NCBI RefSeq assembly: GCF_963422355.1
Contig: NC_085105.1
Coordinates: 820,001 to 884,000, forward strand
DNA length: 64,000 nucleotides
DNA from: Corticium candelabrum
Lineage: Eukaryota; Porifera; Homoscleromorpha; Homosclerophorida; Plakinidae
Direction of reading: 5' to 3'
Both the position numbers and the translations under genes were made by a program. Below are positions 57,271 to 64,000 of the stretch, in pieces (position 1 is the stretch's first letter; every line of letters starts with the position of its first letter). The notes under the pieces are model-generated. The model made no database searches, was not told where the DNA came from, and was given only the letters and a program-made list of their open reading frames with translations.

Positions 57271-58777
57271 CAAGCACCTGCGCAGTCTGATTGATCTCCA
57301 TATCTCTCTTCTTCATTTGATTCACTGTCTGTTCCCACTGTTCAATCAGTGTCTCTCGCTGCTGGTGAGAATGTCTAAACAAGTCCGCTGTTTTGTCTAA
57401 CTCAATCTGCGTCGTCAACACATCCGTAACTGTCGAGTCTAAGCCATGTCTCTTCTGATCAGATTCACCAGCCAACCGTTCTAGCTGCAACTGTAACTCC
57501 TGTATACACACAAGCATCACAATGTGAGCATCAATGCCTCAAATCAAATGTCAAAAAGTACACAAACAGCATACAGAGAGTTTTCAACAATCATGAATGG
57601 CCATAAGATAAAGATAAAAAGTAATAAAATCTCACTTTTGTCTTGCTGTCATCTATTCTTGTGTATTTCTGTAGAACAATGGCATCCTCGTCTCTCCGTT
57701 CTGCTACTGCTATCCACTGATCTAGAGCCTCCTGGTCCCATTTCATTTGTTCCTTTATCTGTTCAATTTGTTGCGCTGTTCTAAAAATACTGTTTTCATA
57801 ACTGTTCATCTTTTCATGAAGGTCGGTGAGTTCTACTGCTACACGATGTTTCTCAGCCTTCAAACGTCCTTCTTCTCTCTCAGCTAGTCAACAATATTAA
57901 ACAATTCATATTGATACACAAACCAGTAGTTGTAAATGACAACATTCCCTACATATAGGTCTATCAATCTCTTAAAAATTAGGTGACAAAATAAAAACAT
58001 ATTGTGACATATCAACTGATAGATACTGACAAGAACAACACAATCATGACTGTTGAACTAATGAAAGTAACTGAACGCTGTTTACACTAAATTAATGTAC
58101 ACAACAGACAGTTCATCAAGCAGGCAAGCAGACTGACAGACGGACAAACAGTTGAGGACAACTACCCAACCAACAAAATAAATTAAATGACAATACACAT
58201 ACAGATTGCCATGCAGTATTGTATAAAAACAAACGACTAGTCAAAAATCATCTGCTCTGTTTACTGACCTATTTGTTTCATATGATCTTCTGTTTCAATT
58301 TCCCTTTTCCTTGCATCACAAACGGCCTGACATCAAAATACAACAAAAGACAGCTATAGCCAGACCCTTTCCTTCAGTTACATTATCTAAATTTATATGT
58401 TATATACAAAGTTCCGACTATTTCACGGATACCATAACTCAGTACACACCAGTGCTTGCATTAGACCTCTTGCTTGAAATTCATTATAAACTCGTTCATT
58501 CAACAATTACCTGCGTGTGCTGCAACTCCTGACGAACGTTTTTTGAGTGATCAGTTAACGCTTGTACTCTGTCATCGTGTTCCTGAATTTGAGCTTCGCA
58601 AGCGTTGATTTTCTTCTCTTTCTCTTGAATCTAGAGAGAGAATCAGTTGCAGTTAAATTAGGCCTAACGGAATGCTTGAGTTAGTGCATCAAACGCGCTT
58701 GCCTGTGATTGAAGGAGCTTGTTGTGGTCGTTGAGAACTGGAATGTCCGTCCCTTCGATGAGGTCGATCTCCGACAT
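51779..58777 (-). CDS. CCDC39: Coiled-coil domain-containing protein 39 (axonemal ruler)
   Basis: CCDC39 pairs with CCDC40 as the molecular ruler setting 96-nm repeats on motile-cilium doublets and docking inner dynein arms. Start ATG 58777 ([20 protein letters not shown]). Family matches in order: [26 protein letters not shown] and [19 protein letters not shown] (57.7 kb); [14 protein letters not shown] and [20 protein letters not shown] (57.4 kb); [16 protein letters not shown] (54.7 kb); and [20 protein letters not shown] plus [13 protein letters not shown] (53.5 kb), the best-conserved signature. The C-terminus is a Ser/Arg/Ala-rich low-complexity tail ([18 protein letters not shown]) ending QKGLVPA before TAG, like the Ser-rich tail of vertebrate orthologues. 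About 20 short exons. The first intron appears to be GC-AG. Introns carry (CA)n tracts and a SINE. Confidence 0.93.
53700..53762. repeat. (GT)n microsatellite in a CCDC39 intron
   Basis: A GT tract of about 43 bp grading into GC-containing units (GCGCGTGCGTGC) at its right end. Confidence 0.9.
56641..56741. repeat. (CA)n microsatellite flanking a SINE
   Basis: A CA-rich tract of about 100 bp directly beyond the body end of the SINE copy in a CCDC39 intron. Confidence 0.9.
56760..57152 (-). mobile_element. tRNA-derived SINE, copy 2 (more complete)
   Basis: Read on the minus strand, it begins GCGATGGCTTAGTTGGTTAG with an A-box-like TGGCTTAGTTGG (57138-57149), and 51 bp on it has a B-box-like GGTTCAAGTC (57078-57087), the internal Pol III promoter layout of a tRNA gene. 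The tRNA-like head lacks a normal acceptor stem and is followed by a body of about 300 bp shared with the copy at 1229-1461, so it is a SINE rather than a tRNA gene. It lies between two (CA)n tracts. Confidence 0.75.
57155..57270. repeat. (CA)n microsatellite with GC-rich centre
   Basis: Two CA runs separated by ATGCATGCATGC and CGCGCGCG, adjoining the 5' end of the SINE. Confidence 0.9.
58631..58702 (-). other. GC-AG intron (CCDC39 intron 1)
   Basis: Exon 1 (58703-58777) is exactly 25 codons ending CACAG, followed by GCAAGC; the acceptor is CTCTCTAG before 58630. Splicing here gives [18 protein letters not shown], which aligns without gaps to the family's NKLLEDQ-LSKLKDERASL through to the KNVxQEL motif. 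No GT donor nearby would do this. The intron is only 72 nt. Confidence 0.75.
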
Positions 58778-59220
58778 TGTCTGCAACCGTTGCGCTGTTG
58801 CTATGCAGAGACAATTCCCGTAGGAACTACCCGTATAAAGAGTAGACCCGTATGTAATAATGACCGTCGATGTGTCACGCACTGGAAGTAATTAATAATT
58901 TAGTTATTTGAAGTTATACAGTAATACGAGCAACACACAAAGTATACGTAGCAGTAATTTATAGTTGAAATATTAATTGCTACTACAATCTCAGTATTGC
59001 AACTACGTCTAGCCTCGAGCTCTAGATCTAATAATTGTGTATCAACCTATAGTAGCCAATTTTGTGCCAGAATGCTGTAGTCTCATGTTTATTTTTTTAA
59101 TTTTAACGTATTTCTACGAATGTGTTGGACCAAACTTATCTCTATATCTATAAACTGTATCAATTGCAACCATTTGTGCATGCACGTGCACGTGACTCTG
59201 CAGCTCACCTTAATCACACG
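58778..59220. promoter_or_regulatory. Divergent promoter region between CCDC39 and the sialidase
   Basis: A 443-bp AT-rich region between the start codons of two divergent genes. No clear TATA box or conserved motif could be assigned to either side, and no X-box (RFX site) for the ciliary gene was recognised by eye. Confidence 0.4.
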
Positions 59221-60725
59221 ATGGTCTGCTGGTCTTTGTTGCTGCTTTTGCTAACTGCTACTCTTGCAACATTGTCCAAACAAACGTTTGAGAGTGCAAC
59301 ACCGAAGGGGTGTGTTACAGTACTCGACAAGTGGTGTTCAAGTGAGATTGTTCGATTATCTTGCTTCCATACTCACTCATCCGGAGCCTGTGCTAACTCT
59401 CGAGTTTACGCATCATTGAGTAATGCTGGTTGGATATGTAAAGCGTTGGACGAGAGTTGCTCTTGTCCAGACTCTCGCGACCAACTCAATCGTCTCTTCC
59501 ATCTGTGTGCCAACAACTTAACTGCAGTCGATGTGTTTGTATCTGGCGAATCAAACATCAACACTTACCGCATTCCAGCTATTGTACAGACCAATAAAGA
59601 AACACTGCTGGCATTTGCTGAAGGAAGAGTGTATGACAGCAGTGATTGCCACAGGAAGCTCATAGTGATGAAGAGAAGTACAGATTTAGGAAACACTTGG
59701 GAAAAGCTGCAGGTACTCAGTGATGAGAGTAAAGTACATGTAGTAGAGATATTTACTGCGTGCTGTGTGTTTAGCTCGATCCTGCCCACTAGTAGCTGTG
59801 TGCTTTATAGATATTGTAATTTTTTGTCTTTATGCCTAGATCATACCAATCAATTTGAGTGATGAGCATCTGGTTACTGCCAATCCTCAACCTGTCTTTG
59901 ATCATATGACCAATACCACACTGCTGCAGTTTGTTACCAATGACAACACAACGCATCAATGTAATCCAGGAAACAACAATGGGCAGATAATCTCCTCAGA
60001 TGATGGTTTAACATGGTCACAACTGAAAAGCATGGATAATGTGCTAGGAATAAATAGGGGACTTTTGCCCGGCCCAGGAGGAGCAATACAACTCACACAT
60101 ACTGTATACACATACATTGTATACAAAATTGTCTACCAATAATACTATGTACTTTGTTTTGTATTAGACATATGCTGGCAGGCTCGTGTTTTGTGGTCAC
60201 TATGGTGCATATGTGCGAGATCTCGTTTGGTATTCAGATGATCACGGCAAGACATTTCAACTGAGTAAAACACAACTCCCTGAAATGGACGAGCCTCAAG
60301 TAGTGGAGCTTACAAACGGGTCCCTACTACTCAACATGCGCAACCGACACAAAAATGATTGTCAGTGCAGAGCCATATCACGAAGTGATGATGGAGGAAT
60401 GACGTGGGGACCTATTCACTACGACCCAGTGCTCATCTCTCCGATATGCCAAGCTTCTCTAGTACGCATCAATGATGCATTCTATTTCTCTAATCCAGCG
60501 TCAAAAATTGCACGTGAAAACCTGACAATTAGAAAGAGCACAAACAACTGTAACAACTGGCAGAGTGAGTTGAAGATTGTCGATGGCCCAGTAGCAGGCG
60601 GATACTCAAACATCGTTCCTCTCACTGATTCAACTAAAGGAGGCATTTTGTATGAGCGATTCGACGTTGTTAATGGCACCAAGCGCTCTGTGATATCATT
60701 TACACAATTTCCTTTGGATTTTTAA
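59221..60725 (+). CDS. Secreted exo-alpha-sialidase (GH33-type)
   Basis: Three exons (59221-59712, 59840-60103, 60168-60725; introns 127 and 64 nt, GT-AG, all phase 0) give 437 residues. ATG 59221 is chosen over an upstream ATG (59122) because it opens a clear signal peptide (MVCWSLLLLLLTATLATL). Residues about 20-105 form a Cys-rich extension (about ten Cys). The six-bladed sialidase domain follows: YRIP at residues 116-119 with the first substrate-binding Arg, FAEGR, Asp boxes STDLGNTW, SDDGLTW, SDDHGKTF and SDDGGMTW, then LNMRNR, and GGYSNIVPL with a probable catalytic Tyr near 398. It would cleave terminal sialic acids from glycans outside the cell or in the secretory path. The TAA stop overlaps an AATAAA. 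Not matched to a specific vertebrate NEU. Confidence 0.9.
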
Positions 60726-61380
60726 TAAAGTTTTATGTGTTATAGCCACACAACATCGTACACAATGTGACATAATAAAATTCTGTACCAGTTACAGCAT
60801 CACTATCATTTCTTAGACCTGCATAAGACATTGGTGTGACTATTAAGATGTTGAGACCCACTGTGTGTACCTATGTCCCATAATATCTTTGGGCCATTCC
60901 AAGTACAACCCAGCATCAGCAAACTGTTCTACTTGGATAAAGTGCAACCCAGATGATGACATATCCTGGGTCATTGCAAAAACTATGTACATTCCCATGC
61001 CATTCACTGCCAAATGAAAAGACAGCATTTGAAGACTGTATGACTGAGAAAACCACCACATCGTATCGATGCATTAGCTGCTATTAAACCGAAACAGATA
61101 CAACGGACAATTCAATGTGATCAACAACAAATCAGACAAGCCTATCACGCTCTGCACAGTTTTCAAACAATTGCAGTTATGATGTAGTGTTTTCTTGCTC
61201 TGTTACTGCATAGTTACTGTGGAGTTGCTCAAGTAAATGTGATGTACAAGCAACCAGTACGCAATCATATATTCTGGTTGTCCAGTCCAACACATGATAA
61301 GACAACTACCACAATCCATCACTATACATACATATTCTACTTGCTGCTGTGATAGCAAGCATCAAGACCTAAATTCGAAG
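60726..61380. other. Intergenic region between convergent sialidase and SEC31
   Basis: 655 bp between two stop codons, holding the 3' UTRs of both genes. Apart from the sialidase polyadenylation signals nothing is recognised; the minus-strand frame at 60843-61061 has no domain or splice support. Confidence 0.5.
60774..60779 (+). promoter_or_regulatory. Candidate polyadenylation signal of the sialidase gene
   Basis: AATAAA about 49 bp after the stop codon. A second AATAAA (60724-60729) overlaps the stop codon itself and is probably too close to be the main one. Confidence 0.5.
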
Positions 61381-64000
61381 TCACACCCGTAGCTGTAGAC
61401 TCATCTGTAGCAGAGTTTTTAAACCCGGCAGAAATCCACTAGTCTCATTGAAGCTGCTGCTAGCTACCAAGCCCTGGTGTATACCAAGTGCTGACTGATA
61501 ATCTCCAGCTTGAATAACTATGAAACATGGTCCATGAAAAGAAGCAACAGCAGCTTGCTGATTACTTATCTAGAATTGAGCAGGTCTAGCACCACCCTGT
61601 CATTCCCAAATGGCTGTCATGGCTGGGCAAATATCCAATGCCAATATCAGAGAATGAATAACAGAGTGGGGTTAGACTTGTTCAGTCTGACTACATCCAT
61701 CAACTTCCTACCTTGGCACATTTGGTGAATGCTGCCTAATGTAGTTGGGGTCAACTAGAGATAAGCACATGAGATAAGCACATGCTTACACGTAAATCAA
61801 TAACATTGTAGTCGCACAGCTAGCTTACCGTCTTGTCTCTCAACTTGTCGTAGAGAAAATCCAGTCGCTTTTTGACTTCATCTGCTTTTCGTTTCATTGC
61901 CTAACAGAGAGACAATTGAGTAAAGTAATTGACTTAGGTGAAGTGGCAGGAATGGATACCGGATTCTGTGCAACCCTTCTGCAGCGGTCTAACAGCCCAT
62001 CAAATGTTTCAACCAGTGCCATGTGCTCAGCTGGAATAGGCTCTTTTAGCTTGGAGGGAGGAGGAGTTGGTTCCTGTGAATATACCAACATAAACACTCA
62101 GACGTTGTACTCGACTGTAAAACCAATCTGAGATACAAATGTGCATGTGCTACTATCCTGCCTATAATTTCAAAAATATTTACTCTTAAACATTACTCAT
62201 CTGGCTCATCCTTGCCTCTGCCTGATTTGTTTCATAAGTTTAATATTGAGCAAACCATGATGTGCTGCCGTAGGGTGTTAGTATATAAACAGCAAGAGCA
62301 GACCAGAGTGAGACCATTTCAAACTTTGAGTAATCCAATAACAGTATGTTGAAATCAAATCTGTAACTATCTGGTCTTAGCCACTGATCTTACTAGGCAG
62401 CAAACGAAACTACCAAGATCATTTAATATGAAATCCTTAACAGTGGCCAGTTGACAAATGATCGAAAGCCGACTTGATTGCATAAGAAGCAAAAGAGCAC
62501 TAAATTACCATTAAAGACGACACTTTACCTACACACTCCTATAGCCGTAGTCAAAGTCAATTGAAACTACACAAACTAACCTTTTTGACTCTCGCTGGTG
62601 GAGAAGAAAGGTGCTCTTGATTTGTCCTCTGCAAGTTCTGTGGTGGTTGATGTGGCAGATGCCATTGTCCTGCAGCCTGCATAGGTTCATGAGTAGGAGC
62701 AGGCATACCGGCTATTGGCGCTGTGATTGGTGCAGGAGCAACATACGCAGTAGGAGTCTAACACAATTAGGACAAATCATAACCAGCAAAGATACGTACG
62801 AGTTGATCGTCAGTCTTACTGATGTCCCTGGCTTGAGCGGAGGAGGGTCATGCCAGCCAGGTGGAACAGGCTCCTGCACACGCTCTAGATGTAACAAATA
62901 TGACATACAGTAACAGCAACAATAGCACGAAGTACGTGAATACTGTAATCCATGACCTAAAGTCGTATACAATATACTACTCCTAAATACCAGATACATA
63001 AAAGAGCGAGTAGTTCAAAGAAACTGGATGACAGCATACATCAGCATCAGTGAAACAGACCTCACCGTCCTTTTTTTTTGAAGACACAAATCTTCACAAA
63101 CATAGTCTGTTGTAGTATAGCTGCCATGCTCACCAAGTGGCAGAGCACGTGCACACGTGAACAAGTGCATGCATGCATGCCTAAGTCATGATTTGCTATT
63201 TCAAAATTTCAATTGATCAGATCTGAAAACCACTACACTACTCAGGGTGCAGTTGACTTACATTAGTTACCTTAGCAATGCACCATCATCTGTGTCACGT
63301 CAACAAGCACACAACAATAAACATACCTGTCTTTGCTATTGGCGGACGCACTGACGGATGCTGCATTGATGGAACCAATTGAGTTGCCCCAGTTGGAGGT
63401 CCTGAAGGTGGGACCAGTTGAGTTGAAGAGAAAGATGAAGAGTCAGACACGGAAGGTGGCCTAGGTGACACTGCATGAATTGAACCAGGTGGATACGTAG
63501 CAACTGGATGTTGTTGTAAGAATCCACTAGACCCTGCTGTCCTGCTGTAATCTTTAGGTCCACCAGAATAAAGAGGCTGCTGGTATGCATGCTGTTTAGG
63601 AACAGAATGGCCAGCAAAAGATGTTTGACCTCCAAATTGTGAGTCAATCGACTTCGGCTGACGAGAAATTTCATCACCGCGAATAGCAGCATGCTACGAA
63701 ATAAGTAAACAACTAGCTAAACATACAATACAATAAATAGCCAAGTGTCTAACCACAACCGGTGCTTGTTCAGGAAGTACATTAATCACGTCAAATGGAA
63801 ACTCGGGAGCACGTTGGTTACTGACTGCCTGGGCACGATAAACACGATCCCTCCACTCCATTTGAGCATCCTGCAAAACGCTCAACTACACAGCTCACAT
63901 TGAATTAACCACCTAATTACCTGTGCAGTGACAGCACGTTCAAGATAGCCATATGCAGTATCAAGACTTCCTTGTGATGCTAGAAGCACTGCATATTGCC
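61381..64000 (-). CDS. SEC31A: SEC31 (COPII outer coat), C-terminal part
   Basis: SEC31 forms the outer cage of COPII vesicles with SEC13 and activates SAR1 GTPase at ER exit sites. The window holds the 3' half; the WD40 N-terminus lies beyond 64000. In order: AVLLASQGSLDTAYGYLERA (near 63960), EWRDRVYRAQAVSNQRAPEF (63.8 kb), a long Pro/Gln/Gly/Ser-rich linker (62.6-63.7 kb) containing VPPGWHDPPPLKPG (family GWNDPPAL), then the C-terminal helical domain: IPAEHMALVETFDGLLDRC, MKRKADEVKKRLDFLYDKLR, a 43-nt exon (61712-61754) encoding LTPTTLGSIHQMCQ, and the last exon 61381-61517 with AGDYQSALGIHQGLVASSSF and FLPGLKTLLQMSLQLRV before TGA. The symbol is by similarity; vertebrates have SEC31A and SEC31B, and this is likely the single pre-duplication gene. 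Confidence 0.93.

Noticed and set aside
59122..59220. Upstream start codon for the sialidase (59122)
   Set aside because: It would bury the hydrophobic signal peptide behind 33 residues; the ATG at 59221 gives a normal secretory N-terminus.

Overview
This window is eukaryotic and almost certainly from an early-branching animal. I favour a sponge or similar non-bilaterian, but that is inference. The evidence is dense spliceosomal introns (many 60-100 nt), animal-type MAM/LDLa/EGF/LU extracellular domains, an animal-type Mediator subunit, a motile-cilium gene, and abundant (CA)n/(GT)n and (CAGA)n microsatellites. No operons, CRISPR arrays, rRNA genes or genuine tRNA genes were seen.

Layout. 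Positions 1-2270 are mostly non-coding, with a possible last exon of a plus-strand gene at the left edge and one copy of a tRNA-derived SINE. From 34715 down to 2271 (minus strand) runs one giant type-I membrane protein gene. It has a signal peptide, an N-terminal Ly6/uPAR-like module, about 18 MAM and about 15 LDL-receptor class A domains, an orphan cysteine-rich domain, a Thr/Ser/Pro mucin-like repeat, an EGF-like module, one transmembrane helix and an NPVY-containing tail. Its introns hold several decayed transposons. Positions 34716-36785 form a repeat-rich intergenic gap with an inverted-repeat element, a 50-bp tandem duplication and a broken THAP zinc-finger fragment.

From 36786 to the right edge lies a compact gene row: MED14 (minus, 36786-49848); an unrecognised two-exon gene (minus, 50216-51358); CCDC39 (minus, 51779-58777); a secreted sialidase (plus, 59221-60725), divergent from CCDC39; and the 3' part of SEC31 (minus, 61381 to beyond 64000), convergent with the sialidase. 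These are unrelated functions: RNA polymerase II Mediator, motile-cilium ruler, glycan hydrolysis, and COPII coat. Nothing suggests co-regulation beyond the shared CCDC39/sialidase intergenic region.

Most notable observations. (1) The MAM/LDLa receptor contains an ancient block of up to five MAM domains plus interleaved LDLa domains, tandemly triplicated; individual domains and their intron positions correspond between blocks. (2) An intron of MED14 contains a head-to-tail array of five 5'-truncated retroelement copies, each ending in a (CAGA)n tail and abutting the next; the two longest encode a Cys-His knuckle plus a restriction-like endonuclease C-terminus. (3) CCDC39 intron 1 appears to be a GC-AG intron, supported by a gapless family match across the junction. 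(4) Several non-autonomous DNA transposons, a tRNA-derived SINE family and an inverted duplicate of an unknown element are visible from sequence alone.
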